Part shown: in pieces, positions 18,729 to 28,052 of the stretch
How the letters are laid out: every line of letters starts with the position of its first letter
How positions within the stretch are numbered: position 1 is the stretch's first letter
DNA from: CAWDPQ01 sp963804245
Lineage (GTDB): Bacteria > Acidobacteriota > Vicinamibacteria > Vicinamibacterales > 2-12-FULL-66-21
Length of the DNA: 64,000 nucleotides
Assembly: GCA_963804245.1 (NCBI GenBank)
Contig: CAWDPQ010000009.1
Location: 62,001-126,000, forward strand
Reading direction: 5' to 3'
Translations under genes and position numbers: made by a program
Notes under the pieces: generated by a model
What the model was told of the DNA's origin: nothing
Databases searched by the model: none
The model's input: the letters and a program-made list of their open reading frames with translations, nothing else

Positions 18729-20416
18729 CCCGGCGCGCCCCAGAGCGGACCGCCGTCATTCTCGCTGGCGCCATCGGCCTCTACTACGCTGTACTCGGGC
18801 TCTTCGTCCTCGTCCCCGAAAGCGTCTACTCGGGGGATATCGGGGTGCAGTACGTGCAGGCACAGGCGATCATCGATCATCGATTGCGCAGCCTGGACAT
18901 CCCGTATCCCGGAGAATTTCTCGATCCAGACCGCCGTTTTTTCCCGATCCGTGCCCCCTTCGTCATGACCACGGGCGGTTCGACGCAGTCGATCTTCCCT
19001 CCAGCGTCGGCAGTACTTCAGGCGGTGGGTGTGAGTGCGCTCGGACTGCGGGGGATGATAGCGATTTCCGTCATCGCCGGGTGGCTGGTGCTCCTCTGCT
19101 CGCTGCGTGTGGCGCCGCCGCACGCACAAGTTCCCGTGGTCGTCGCGCTCGGCCTGGCCAGCCCGCTCTGGTTCTACGCCGTTTCCGGCTGGCATCACGC
19201 TGCGGGAATGGCTGCAGGGATCGCGGCCTTCATGGCCGCTCTGACGCGGACTGGCCCGTACGCGATATTTGCTGCCGGCCTTTCGCTTGGCGTTGGAGCG
19301 GCGCTGCGCGATGAGGTGATTCTCCTGGCGCCGGGGGTGGCCGTCGCGATCTGGATGCACCGCAAGGAGACGCGGCCGATTCTGCTGATGGCTGCCGGCG
19401 CCCTGACAGCACTGGCCGCGGCGGCGGCCATCGAGGTGTTCTGGTTCGACAGGCCCGCCGCTGCGCATCTGCGACATGCCGTGCACATCCTGCAGCGCGC
19501 CCTGCAGACGACGAATGCGGCCAACATCGACGTCCCCGTGCTGCACCCCATGACCTTCCGTGAGCGGTATGGCACCGTCATCCAGTATTGGCTGCTCGGC
19601 TACGGCCGCGACGGTCTGATCGCGCTGTATTCCGGCGGCCTCGCCCTGGCACTCTTCCTCCGCTGGCGAGCGCAGTCATCGATGGGCTTGCTGGTCTGGC
19701 TCGGCGCGGTGCTGTGGTTGGTGGCGCAGGATTTCTACGAACTGGTGACTGCGCCCAAGTGGCTGGCAGGACTGCTTCGGGTCGCACCGTACCTGGTATT
19801 CGCCCTGTTTCCCGCGCCACTCGGACATGGGCAGGAGCCGCACGCACGTGGCGAGCTCGTCGCTCGCCTTGCGCTCATCACGATGGCGGCGTATCTCGCT
19901 CTGGCGTTTGCCGGGGTCGATACAACGGGCGGTAAAGGTCTCGGGCCGCGTTTGCTGCTGCCGTTGCTGCCCGTTCTCACCGTTCCGGCAATCGTCCGCA
20001 TTGTCGACTACCTGCGCGCCAACCAGGGCACCGATCGCTGGCTGGGCCGGCTAGGCGTCCTGCTGGTCGTCATGACCCTCGTCATGCACACCTACGCGAC
20101 TACCGTGGCCTACTACATGCGGAACCGCGACGACTCGTCGGTCATTCTCGCGGTTGCCGACTCCCGGGAACGGATCGTGATCGCCGACGAGGTCCACACG
20201 GCGCAGCTGCTCTTTCCGCTGTATTACCGTAAGATCATTCTTCTCGCCGATTCGCCGGATACCGCCCGCGCGCTGGGAGCGATGCTGACGAACCAGCGTC
20301 TGTCCGGCGCGCTGCTCGTCTCCCGCGATCCGGAGCGCGCCATCACACTGCCGGGGCTGAGGATTCAAAGCAGCGAGCAAATCGGACGCATGAGCATCAC
20401 GCACTGGGTACGATGA
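18725..20416 (+). CDS. Polytopic membrane protein, glycosyltransferase-like, unrecognised
   Basis: 563 residues with roughly ten or more hydrophobic segments. An early external loop carries charged residues (GDIGVQYVQAQA), and the C-terminal part is soluble and ends RMSITHWVR. The layout resembles GT-C type membrane glycosyltransferases and other glycan-related polytopic proteins, but no decisive motif is visible. Overlaps pdxA (ATGA) and smpB, so it is co-transcribed with them. Confidence 0.6.
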   Translation: MTRRAPERTAVILAGAIGLYYAVLGLFVLVPESVYSGDIGVQYVQAQAIIDHRLRSLDIPYPGEFLDPDRRFFPIRAPFVMTTGGSTQSIFPPASAVLQAVGVSALGLRGMIAISVIAGWLVLLCSLRVAPPHAQVPVVVALGLASPLWFYAVSGWHHAAGMAAGIAAFMAALTRTGPYAIFAAGLSLGVGAALRDEVILLAPGVAVAIWMHRKETRPILLMAAGALTALAAAAAIEVFWFDRPAAAHLRHAVHILQRALQTTNAANIDVPVLHPMTFRERYGTVIQYWLLGYGRDGLIALYSGGLALALFLRWRAQSSMGLLVWLGAVLWLVAQDFYELVTAPKWLAGLLRVAPYLVFALFPAPLGHGQEPHARGELVARLALITMAAYLALAFAGVDTTGGKGLGPRLLLPLLPVLTVPAIVRIVDYLRANQGTDRWLGRLGVLLVVMTLVMHTYATTVAYYMRNRDDSSVILAVADSRERIVIADEVHTAQLLFPLYYRKIILLADSPDTARALGAMLTNQRLSGALLVSRDPERAITLPGLRIQSSEQIGRMSITHWVR

Positions 20417-20889
20417 AGACCGCACGCGAAGAAGCGCAAAAGAACATCGCCGAAAACCGCAAGGCGTTTCACGACTACCACATCCTCGAGACGTTCGAGG
20501 CTGGCGTCGCCCTGCTCGGCACGGAAGTCAAGTCGATCCGCGAAGGCAACGTCAACCTGCGGGACAGCTTCGCCCGCGTCGAAGGGGGTGAGGTGTGGAT
20601 CTACAACATCCACATCAACCAGTACAGTCACCGCGGATATGCGAATCACGAGCCGACGCGCCGGCGCAAGCTGCTGCTGCGCCGGTCGGAGATCCGCAAG
20701 CTGATCGGCAAGACGGTCGAGCGTGGGATGACGCTGGTGCCCACGCGCATGTACTTTCGCAACGGCTACGTAAAGGTGGCAATCGGCCTGGCCAAGGGCA
20801 AGAAAGCGCACGACAAACGTGAAACGATCAAGCGCCGCGAAGCCGATCGCGAAACGCGCGCGGCGGTGAAGAGTCGGCGGAGTCACTGA
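20413..20889 (+). CDS. smpB: SsrA-binding protein
   Basis: 158 residues, normal length. Binds tmRNA in trans-translation. Family stretches: NRKAFHDYHILETFEAG, LLGTEVKSIREG, NLRDSFAR, YSHRGYANHEPTRRRKLLL, and a basic C-terminal tail (AHDKRETIKRREADRE). Starts inside the end of the upstream membrane gene. The tmRNA gene itself was not found in the window. Confidence 0.95.
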   Translation: MKTAREEAQKNIAENRKAFHDYHILETFEAGVALLGTEVKSIREGNVNLRDSFARVEGGEVWIYNIHINQYSHRGYANHEPTRRRKLLLRRSEIRKLIGKTVERGMTLVPTRMYFRNGYVKVAIGLAKGKKAHDKRETIKRREADRETRAAVKSRRSH

Positions 20890-20948
20890 GCCGGGGATGG
20901 CCGGGTCCTGTGGTAGATTGAAGGTTTTCCGGAGGACGAAAATCCGAT

Positions 20949-21503
20949 ATGAAGGGTAATCGCGCACTATTGATCGCCGTCGTCATCGTCGTCGTTCTGG
21001 CGGCGGGCTGGTGGCTCTTCCGGCGCAGCGCGCCGGCCAGCACGCTCCGCCTGATCGATGGATTCGGCCAGGCCAAGAAACAGCCTGAAGACCCCACGCT
21101 TTACTCGATCGTCGATGCAACGCTCAACGGCGAAACGAAGAAAGCCGTGGCTGTTGCACCGACCGTCGGCACGAGGATCACCTGGCACGCAGCGGTGCCC
21201 GACGATGGGTGGCTGAGCGTGAACGTGGCATTGAAGCCTGAAGCGTGGACGCAGGAAGGCGATGGCGTTCTCTTTTTCGTCGGCGTGTCCGACGGCCGTG
21301 CCTACGAACAGCTGTTCAGCCAGCACGTGCATCCGTTTGCCAACAGCGGCGACCGTAAATGGATTCCGGTGATGGTCGACCTCTCAGCCTACGCCGGTGA
21401 GGAGATCGATCTCATCTTCAACACGCGCAGCGGCCAGCCTGAGAAAGGCGATATCCGCGCCGACATGGCGCTGTGGGGACAGCCGGAAATCGTCCAGAGA
21501 TGA
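20949..21503 (+). CDS. Membrane-anchored hypothetical protein
   Basis: 184 residues with a short basic N-terminus and a single transmembrane helix (ALLIAVVIVVVLAAGWWLF), followed by a beta-rich extracytoplasmic domain. GGAGG lies about 14 bases before the ATG. It abuts the aminotransferase gene (ATGA overlap). The soluble part looks like a carbohydrate-binding-type beta-sandwich (WHAAVPDDGWLSVNVAL), but I do not recognise a named family. Confidence 0.65.
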   Translation: MKGNRALLIAVVIVVVLAAGWWLFRRSAPASTLRLIDGFGQAKKQPEDPTLYSIVDATLNGETKKAVAVAPTVGTRITWHAAVPDDGWLSVNVALKPEAWTQEGDGVLFFVGVSDGRAYEQLFSQHVHPFANSGDRKWIPVMVDLSAYAGEEIDLIFNTRSGQPEKGDIRADMALWGQPEIVQR

Positions 21504-22612
21504 AGGTTCCGCTGCTCGATCTGCGCGCGCAATATGCGCCGCTCAGAAGCGAGCTGCTCGAGGCAGTAACGCGGGTCTGCGACAGCCAGCAGTTCATCCT
21601 CGGACCTGAAGTCGAGGCGCTCGAACACGATCTCGCGAAACGTCTCGAGGTCGGCCATGCCATCACGGTCTCATCCGGGACCGATGCCATCCTCGCCGTG
21701 CTCATGGCGCTCGGCATCGGCCCCGGCGACGAAGTCATCACCAGCACCTACTCGTTCTTCGCCACTGCTGGCTGCGTTGCCCGCGTGGGTGCGACCGCCG
21801 TGCTGGTCGACATTGACCCGGACACGTTCAACGTCGCCACGGACGCGATCAAAGCGGCCATCACCCCGCGCACTCGCGCGATCATGCCCGTGCACCTCTT
21901 CGGCCTGTGTGCCGATATGGATCCGATCCTGGAAGCTGCCGGCCGGCGGATTCCGGTCATCGAAGATGCATGTCAGGCGATTGGCGCCCGCTATCGCGGC
22001 CGTCAGGCGGGCAGTATGGGAAGAGCGGCGTGCTTTTCGTTTTTTCCTACCAAGAACCTCGGCGGTTTCGGCGATGGCGGACTGGTGACGACGAACGATG
22101 CGTCACTGGCGCACGAGCTGCGGCTGCTGCGCAATCACGGCGCCGAGCCGAAGTACATCCACAAACGGATCGGCGGCAACTTTCGCCTGGATGCTCTGCA
22201 GGCGGCCGTTCTGCGCGTGAAGCTGCCGCACCTCGGCCGCTGGACCGACATGCGCCGCCAGAACGCGCAGCGTTATGAGGCGCTCTTTCGGGACGCAGGT
22301 CTGGAGCGCGAAGTCACGCTGCCGATTGAGCCCGAAGGATTCACCCACATTTTCAATCAATACATTGTCCGGCTGCCGCGCCGCGACGCCGTTCGCACGC
22401 AGCTTGCGTCCGCGGGAATCGGAACGGAAATCTACTACCCGGTTCCGTTCCACCTTCAGGAGTGTTTCGGCGCGCTGGGATATGCGCCCGGTTCCTTCCC
22501 GGTGGCCGAACAGGCAGCGTCGACCAGCCTCGCATTGCCAATCTACAGCGAGCTTTCCGTGCAGCAGCAGGAAGCGGTCGTCGGCGCCATTGCCGGCGCC
22601 CTCGGCCGGTGA
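21500..22612 (+). CDS. DegT/DnrJ/EryC1/StrS sugar aminotransferase
   Basis: 370 residues. PLP-dependent transaminase acting on nucleotide-linked keto-sugars. Starts MKVPLLDLRAQY, with GTDAILAVLMALGIGPGDEV, the Asp-Gln pair in VIEDACQAIGA, and the PLP Lys in FFPTKNLGGFGDGG. Coupled to the upstream gene by ATGA and two bases ahead of an RfbD-like reductase. The pair probably makes or modifies a nucleotide sugar outside the main polysaccharide locus at 33-64 kb. Confidence 0.88.
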   Translation: MKVPLLDLRAQYAPLRSELLEAVTRVCDSQQFILGPEVEALEHDLAKRLEVGHAITVSSGTDAILAVLMALGIGPGDEVITSTYSFFATAGCVARVGATAVLVDIDPDTFNVATDAIKAAITPRTRAIMPVHLFGLCADMDPILEAAGRRIPVIEDACQAIGARYRGRQAGSMGRAACFSFFPTKNLGGFGDGGLVTTNDASLAHELRLLRNHGAEPKYIHKRIGGNFRLDALQAAVLRVKLPHLGRWTDMRRQNAQRYEALFRDAGLEREVTLPIEPEGFTHIFNQYIVRLPRRDAVRTQLASAGIGTEIYYPVPFHLQECFGALGYAPGSFPVAEQAASTSLALPIYSELSVQQQEAVVGAIAGALGR

Positions 22613-22614
22613 CC

Positions 22615-23490
22615 ATGCCGCGGCGGCGCGTCCTCGTGACCGGGGCACAGGGTCTCCTCGGCGCGGCGATCATCCGCGAATTTGCAAACACGACCGAGGT
22701 GATCGCCCGCGGCCACGCTGACCTCGACGTCGCCGACGAAGGGGCGGTTGCCGCCGCATTCGACGAATTGCGTCCCGGTGCCGTGATCAATTGCGCTGCC
22801 TACAACAACGTGGACGCGGCGGAAGACCTGCCGGTCGAAACCCTCAGTGTGAACGCGTTCGGCGTGTTGGCGCTGGCCCGTGCCGCAGCGAACCACAACG
22901 CGGCCCTCGTCCACTACAGCAGCGACTTCGTGTTCGACGGCACCGCCTCCCGGCCTTATACGGAAGAGGACCAGCCGAATCCCCGCGGTGTCTACGCGGC
23001 GTCGAAGCTGCTCGGGGAGTGGTTGGCGCTGGAAACGCTCGAGGGACGGGGAGCCTGGGTGCTCCGCGTCGAGAGCCTGTTCGGCGATCCCGGTCCGGGT
23101 TCGACGCGCTCCGGCAGCCTGGGAACGATCGTTCGCCGCATCCAGGACGGTGAGGAAGTTCCGGTGTTCGTCGATCGCACGGTATCGCCCAGCTATACCG
23201 CCGATGTGGCACGAGCGACCCGAGCGCTGCTGGAGTCAGGCGTGACTCCCGGGCTCTATCACTGCGTCAATTCTGGAGCCGCGACGTGGGCGGAGATTGC
23301 CGAGGAAGTCGCGCGGTTGCTCGGTCGGCCGCTGCAGATGAAGCCAATCACCCTGGAATCGGCAGCGCTCAAAGCGCCACGACCGCGTTACTGTGCTTTG
23401 TCCAATGACAGGCTGGCAGCGGCGGGGATAGCCATGCCTACCTGGAGGGATGCGCTGGCGCGCTACCTTGTCCCGACACGCCCGGCCTGA
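22615..23490 (+). CDS. dTDP-4-dehydrorhamnose reductase-like SDR (RfbD family)
   Basis: 291 residues. Extended short-chain dehydrogenase with the Rossmann motif VTGAQGLLGAAI, VINCAAYNNVDAAED (typical of RfbD), SSDFVFDGT and the catalytic YxxxK in YAASK. Reduces a 4-keto nucleotide sugar in the family; the exact substrate here is unknown because no rmlA or rmlB is adjacent. Last gene of the plus-strand run. The 33-base convergent gap that follows contains GGGCCTAC, like the end of the palindromic elements. Confidence 0.82.
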   Translation: MPRRRVLVTGAQGLLGAAIIREFANTTEVIARGHADLDVADEGAVAAAFDELRPGAVINCAAYNNVDAAEDLPVETLSVNAFGVLALARAAANHNAALVHYSSDFVFDGTASRPYTEEDQPNPRGVYAASKLLGEWLALETLEGRGAWVLRVESLFGDPGPGSTRSGSLGTIVRRIQDGEEVPVFVDRTVSPSYTADVARATRALLESGVTPGLYHCVNSGAATWAEIAEEVARLLGRPLQMKPITLESAALKAPRPRYCALSNDRLAAAGIAMPTWRDALARYLVPTRPA

Positions 23491-23523
23491 CCGCCGGCGC
23501 CAAGCTATGGCCGCCGGGCCTAC

Positions 23524-25455
23524 TCATCGCGGGATCGAACTGAAAAAACGAACGACATACCAGACGCCTTGCGCCACCACCAGCGACAAGAGGCAAGCGC
23601 CGGCGATACGCCAACGCCGATCGCCGCTCGACAACCACGTGGCCACGGTACATCCGGCGAGTGCCGCCACAGCGGGTGCCACGGCCAGGTAGTACCGGAG
23701 ATCGAGCGGGGTGAAGAGACTGATCAGCAGGAACCCCACAGCGGTGGTGGTCCACGCTACGAGCACGATATCGAGCTCGTCCCGTTCGCTTGCGGTGCGT
23801 CGTAGCGTGTGCAGGATTCCGGCGACGGACAGCACCAGGACGGGCCAACCGAAGTACTTTCCGAGATATCCCGGGATCGCGGTCATTCGATTCCGCAGGG
23901 GGGTCCACCCGGGCACCCACACGGTTTGATGTGCTTCGGCGCGCTGTACCGGCACTGCAACCGGAGCCTCGATGTCGGCCTGGCGCGTCGACAGCTCCCG
24001 ATAGACAGATGTGAAGTGGCGGTAGTAAGTCGTCCACGCCACGGCTCCGGCCACCAGAGCGACCGCGACGGCAACTGCCGCCAGCGTACGTCGATTCCAC
24101 AACAGTGCGACCAGCGCGACGACGATCAGGGTCGCCGACAAAATGAGGAACGAGCTCACGTGCGTGAGAAAGGCGACGATGGCGCAAGCCGACCCGATGA
24201 CGAGCGGAAGCAACCAGCTTTTTCGTCTCACGAGGATGAGGGCGGCGAGCGCGCCCGCCGCGACGAGGTTCCCGAACGCGTTGGTGAGGTAGGCGATTCC
24301 GTGCACCTGAAAGAGCGCTGGTAGTGTGTGCCAGGCGCCAAGCGTAAACAGCCCGGCACGATCGCCGCGCTCGCGACTGACCGTCAATGCCAGCCACAAC
24401 GCCAGGATTCCATCGACGACGATGGCGAAGCCGCGCATCAGCGGAATCCAGTCCGTACTCCCGATCGGGAGCTTCGAAACGATGACGTAGAACGCGATCG
24501 GATACGGGAACTGCCCGCCTGGGGCCTGCGAGGTGAAGTACCAGTTGCCCTCCCGCACTAACTGCAGGCGATTCAAGTGAAAGACCGAGTCCCCGAGGGT
24601 GAGGCCGGGATGGAGAACGACCAGCAGTTTGACGAACGTGCCGGCGAGGCCGAACGCCAGCGCTGCGGAAGTCCACGATGATGCCGCAATTCCGAGAATC
24701 CGGCGCAAGACCAGACCACATCCGAAGACCAAGAGCGCTGCAACCAGGCTCGGGAAGACTGTCTGATCGAAATCCAGGTACAGCGCTGAGTCATGAAACG
24801 CGAGCGCCGAGACCGCGAGTCCGGTGGCGATGCCGACCGCGCCGGCCAGCCGCAAGCCCACGATCAGAGCCATCGCCCCCGTCACCAGACCGATGGAGGC
24901 GGAAAACCGCGCCATAGCTGCCAGAGGAAGGCTGCGCAACCGACTCTCCGGGACGATCGAGATCCGATCGACCATCAGCCCCAGCTCGCGCGGATCGTCT
25001 CGACCCGGGATGAACACGTCGGCCACGCGCAGCTCGATCTGCACGCCTCGTTCCGAGCTCGCCGCCGGCACCGGCGCCTTCAGATCGTGGGATGTGCCAC
25101 GCGCCAGCAGCCAGCGGGCCGCCTCGACACGATCCACCAGTAGCGTGACTTCCGAGGTTCCCGGCTCGGGTCGCGGCACCGAGAGCTTCGCTTCGAAGCG
25201 CCACGCGGTTGCGCGTGGGAGGTTGCGCAGGGTCAGCACCGCACGGCCAGCCGTCCACGCGAAGGACACGTTGTCGGCCGTGCGTTCGGAGGGGTAGAAG
25301 CCGCGCGCGAATCGCAAACGAAACGGGGAGTCCTGATCGAAATCGATGTGCAGACCGGGCTGGAACAGATACGGCAGCGCAATAAGGAAGCAGGAAATAA
25401 GAAGGAAGAAGGAAGAAGAAAGGATGGAGAGGGACTTTCTTCCTTCTTCCTTCAT
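23524..25455 (-). CDS. Large polytopic membrane protein, glycosyltransferase-like
   Basis: 643 residues from ATG 25455, preceded by an AAGGAAGAAGG purine-rich ribosome-binding region. One N-terminal helix, an extracytoplasmic beta-type domain (about 45-190), then about ten transmembrane segments with acidic residues in early loops (HPGLTLGDSVFHLNRLQLV). The overall plan fits GT-C-like membrane enzymes using polyprenyl-phosphate sugars, but no specific family is recognised. The start codon and first helix are encoded within the tract at 25401-25471. Confidence 0.6.
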   Translation of the reverse strand: MKEEGRKSLSILSSSFFLLISCFLIALPYLFQPGLHIDFDQDSPFRLRFARGFYPSERTADNVSFAWTAGRAVLTLRNLPRATAWRFEAKLSVPRPEPGTSEVTLLVDRVEAARWLLARGTSHDLKAPVPAASSERGVQIELRVADVFIPGRDDPRELGLMVDRISIVPESRLRSLPLAAMARFSASIGLVTGAMALIVGLRLAGAVGIATGLAVSALAFHDSALYLDFDQTVFPSLVAALLVFGCGLVLRRILGIAASSWTSAALAFGLAGTFVKLLVVLHPGLTLGDSVFHLNRLQLVREGNWYFTSQAPGGQFPYPIAFYVIVSKLPIGSTDWIPLMRGFAIVVDGILALWLALTVSRERGDRAGLFTLGAWHTLPALFQVHGIAYLTNAFGNLVAAGALAALILVRRKSWLLPLVIGSACAIVAFLTHVSSFLILSATLIVVALVALLWNRRTLAAVAVAVALVAGAVAWTTYYRHFTSVYRELSTRQADIEAPVAVPVQRAEAHQTVWVPGWTPLRNRMTAIPGYLGKYFGWPVLVLSVAGILHTLRRTASERDELDIVLVAWTTTAVGFLLISLFTPLDLRYYLAVAPAVAALAGCTVATWLSSGDRRWRIAGACLLSLVVAQGVWYVVRFFSSIPR

Positions 25456-25471
25456 CCTTCTTCCTTTCTTC
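25401..25471. repeat. Polypurine/polypyrimidine inverted tract
   Basis: On the plus strand, a purine-only tract of GGAAGAA-type words (25401-25434) is followed by a pyrimidine-only tract of its near-complement (25435-25471), which could fold as a long imperfect hairpin. It covers the start codon and ribosome-binding site of the minus-strand membrane gene. It also marks the boundary beyond which the neighbouring paralogue lacks its N-terminal half. Confidence 0.55.
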
Positions 25472-25522
25472 AATGACCGTCGGAAACGCACTCCCGTGCG
25501 CCGGCTGTTATGATTGACCCTC

Positions 25523-26485
25523 TTGATGAATGCGGCTGGCGCCCCTGCCGCGAAATGGTCAGGGACTTTCCTGCGGGCGATCGTCGCGTCGCCCGCGCAA
25601 CTTGCGGTCGAAGCAGGGGATTCTGCTCCGGCCGGGAGTTCGGCTACGAATCGGCACGGTACCGCGCCATCGCCCACACCGGCATCACGGACGAACGGCA
25701 GTTCTACTATCGTTCGACCGGTCTGCTGCGTGCGATCGAAAGGCTACTCGTGCCGCCTGAAACGCCGTGGGTGCAGGAAGGACTGGCCGCTCGAGATACC
25801 TTGCCCGTGACCGTGCGAGGAGACGTCGGCGTTTTCGGCTATTTTGCCGGGCCGCGTGTTTTCATCATCGACTATTATGCGCTCGCCGATCCGCTCCTCG
25901 CGCATCTGCCGGCGCTCGCGCGCTGGCGAGTCGGCCACTTCGTGCGCCGTGTTCCGGAGGGATACGAGGCGTCCGCGCTCGGTGATCGCAACACCATTTC
26001 GGATCCCGGTGTTGCGGCGTACTACGACAAGCTCCGAATGATTACCCGCGGTCCGTTGCTGAATCGCGCGCGTCTCGGTTCGTTGGTGGCGCTGAACCTC
26101 GGTCGCTACGAACCCTTGTTGAAGGACTACGGGTGGGCACAGGTGCCAGTGTGGCGCGTCGCTGAACGAAAAGCCGAGGGATCGGAGTGGGACGCTCCGG
26201 CACCGTACCTTTCCCGAACGTGGCGTTCGCATCGTCGCCGATCGCGCGATCGAAGCCCACGGTCTCGAGCTGACACTCAGCGGTGACGACGACTACACGA
26301 TCAAATACCTGCTGGCGGGCGCCGAGGTTGGCCGTCAACAGGTGACTCCAGACATCGGCCGCGACGGCACCCTCAAGCTTTACCTGTTGAAATTACCCGC
26401 AGGCGTCGAGCGTCTGGACACTCTCGAGATCACCGGCCGCCGTGGAGACTTCCGCTACAGCCTTGGACATCTCCGAGTCATCTGA
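25523..26485 (+). pseudogene. 5'-truncated paralogue of the adjacent membrane glycosyltransferase
   Basis: From about 25620 the protein (ARYRAIAHTGITDERQFYYR, FGYFAGPRVFIIDYYALADP, WRVGHFVRRVPEGYE, DPGVAAYYDKLRMIT) matches the C-terminal ~250 residues of the next gene (GIADERRFYY, DPNVAAYYDTLRLVT). The membrane half is absent. A C-terminal extension of about 100 residues, not present in the neighbour, is readable after a frame change near 26205 and ends SLGHLRVI-stop at 26485. The 5' part near 25523-25620 changes frame and has no clear start. Either a real deletion after tandem duplication or an assembly collapse at the tract 25401-25471. Confidence 0.6.
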
Positions 26486-26504
26486 AACGCTCCCGAGAGG
26501 GCGG

Positions 26505-28052
26505 GTGAGCCTACGGGAATCGTCTCTACCCGTATTGCTCATGCTCGGCTTGTTCGCCGTCGTTCTCGTACGAACAGCATGGGTGAGCGACGACGCCTAC
26601 ATCACCTTCAGAACCGTGGACAACTTCCTCGCTGGATATGGTCTGCGGTGGAACGTCGGCGAACGGGTGCAGACCTACACACATCCGCTATGGATGTTCC
26701 TCGTATCGGGCGCGACCGCCGTGCTGCGGGAGCCGTATTACGCGAGTCTGGCGCTGGCCTTCGTCTGCACGATGTCGGCGCTGACATTGTTCGCGCGGCG
26801 GGTGGCCTCGTCTGTTCCGATCGCCATGGTTGGTCTGACGATCCTTCTCTTCTCTCAGGCATTCGTTGACTTTTCGACCTCCGGTCTCGAGAACCCGCTC
26901 GTTCATCTGCTGCTGATCGCCTTCGTCCTGAAGTACTGGAGCTTCGACTCCTCAGCATGGGACGTCGGTGTCCTCGCGGGCATTGCCGGGCTGGTGATGC
27001 TCACTCGCCTCGACGCCGGACTGATCGTGCTTCCTGCTCTCTGTGAAGCCGCCTTTCGAAACTTGAGAGGTCCGCATCTCCGTGGCCGGCGGATGCAGAC
27101 GATCATGGCGCTGCTCATTGGATTCGTGCCCGTTGTGGCGTGGGAGCTGTTCTCGCTTTTCTACTATGGCTTTCCCTTTCCGAATACCGCGTATGCCAAG
27201 CTCAAGACCGGAATTCCTGCGTCCGAGCTCACTCGCCAGGGCATCCTCTACCTGCAGGATTCCTTCGCTCGCGATCCGATTACGCTGACGGCCATCGGTG
27301 CCGGCATCGGGCTGTCGCTCTTTGCCGCCCGACCTGTGGTTTGGACGCTTGCCGTCGGGATTGTTTTGCACCTCGCGTACGTGGTGCGTATCGGTGGGGA
27401 CTTCATGAGCGGGCGGTTCCTGACTCCTGCTTTGATGGTCTCCGTTTGCCTGCTGGCCCGTTTTGGTCTTCCCCTGTTGCGCGGCTGGTGGCCGCTGGCG
27501 ATGGCTGGAGCGATCGCTGTGGGCTGCCTGTCGCCGCCTCGTCCGCCTTTCACCGGGGTCGAGTATGGGGAGGGCACATGGCAGCGAATCTCCAAGGCGG
27601 GAATCGCCGATGAGCGCCGCTTCTACTATCCAGCGACCGGCTTGTTGCGGATGCACAGGCGATTTCCGACGCCGGATACCGACGAACCGGAACGTGTGCA
27701 GCGTTATCTGACCGAAGGCCGTTCGGTCGTCCAGCGAGACATGGTGGGTTTCTTCGGCATGGCGGCCGGTCGGCGGCTGCATGTGGTCGACGTGCTCGGT
27801 CTCGGCGATCCGCTACTGGCGAGGTTACCGACCCAGAGGCCATGGCGAGTCGGTCACTACTATCGGGTCGTGCCCGACGGCTACATGGAAACACTTCAGG
27901 AAGGGGTGAATCGCATTCGAGATCCGAATGTTGCGGCGTATTACGACACGCTCCGGCTGGTCACACAGGGACCTCTCTGGAGCGTCGCGCGTCTACGTGC
28001 GATCGCGGCCTTGAATTTAGGTCAGCAAACTCTCACGAGAGAACGTCGCTGA
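26505..28052 (+). CDS. Polytopic membrane protein, GT-C glycosyltransferase-like
   Basis: 515 residues from GTG 26505 (an in-frame GTG at 26442 overlaps the upstream remnant). After a short N-terminus come about ten transmembrane helices. The early loop VSDDAYITFRTVDNFLAGYG carries an acidic pair as in GT-C mannosyl/arabinosyl-type enzymes (the DDAYIT motif is frequent there). The C-terminal ~200 residues are soluble (DVLGLGDPLLARLP). It is the intact copy of a tandem pair. Its 3' end overlaps the convergent lhgO by 20 bases. Confidence 0.7.
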   Translation: MSLRESSLPVLLMLGLFAVVLVRTAWVSDDAYITFRTVDNFLAGYGLRWNVGERVQTYTHPLWMFLVSGATAVLREPYYASLALAFVCTMSALTLFARRVASSVPIAMVGLTILLFSQAFVDFSTSGLENPLVHLLLIAFVLKYWSFDSSAWDVGVLAGIAGLVMLTRLDAGLIVLPALCEAAFRNLRGPHLRGRRMQTIMALLIGFVPVVAWELFSLFYYGFPFPNTAYAKLKTGIPASELTRQGILYLQDSFARDPITLTAIGAGIGLSLFAARPVVWTLAVGIVLHLAYVVRIGGDFMSGRFLTPALMVSVCLLARFGLPLLRGWWPLAMAGAIAVGCLSPPRPPFTGVEYGEGTWQRISKAGIADERRFYYPATGLLRMHRRFPTPDTDEPERVQRYLTEGRSVVQRDMVGFFGMAAGRRLHVVDVLGLGDPLLARLPTQRPWRVGHYYRVVPDGYMETLQEGVNRIRDPNVAAYYDTLRLVTQGPLWSVARLRAIAALNLGQQTLTRERR

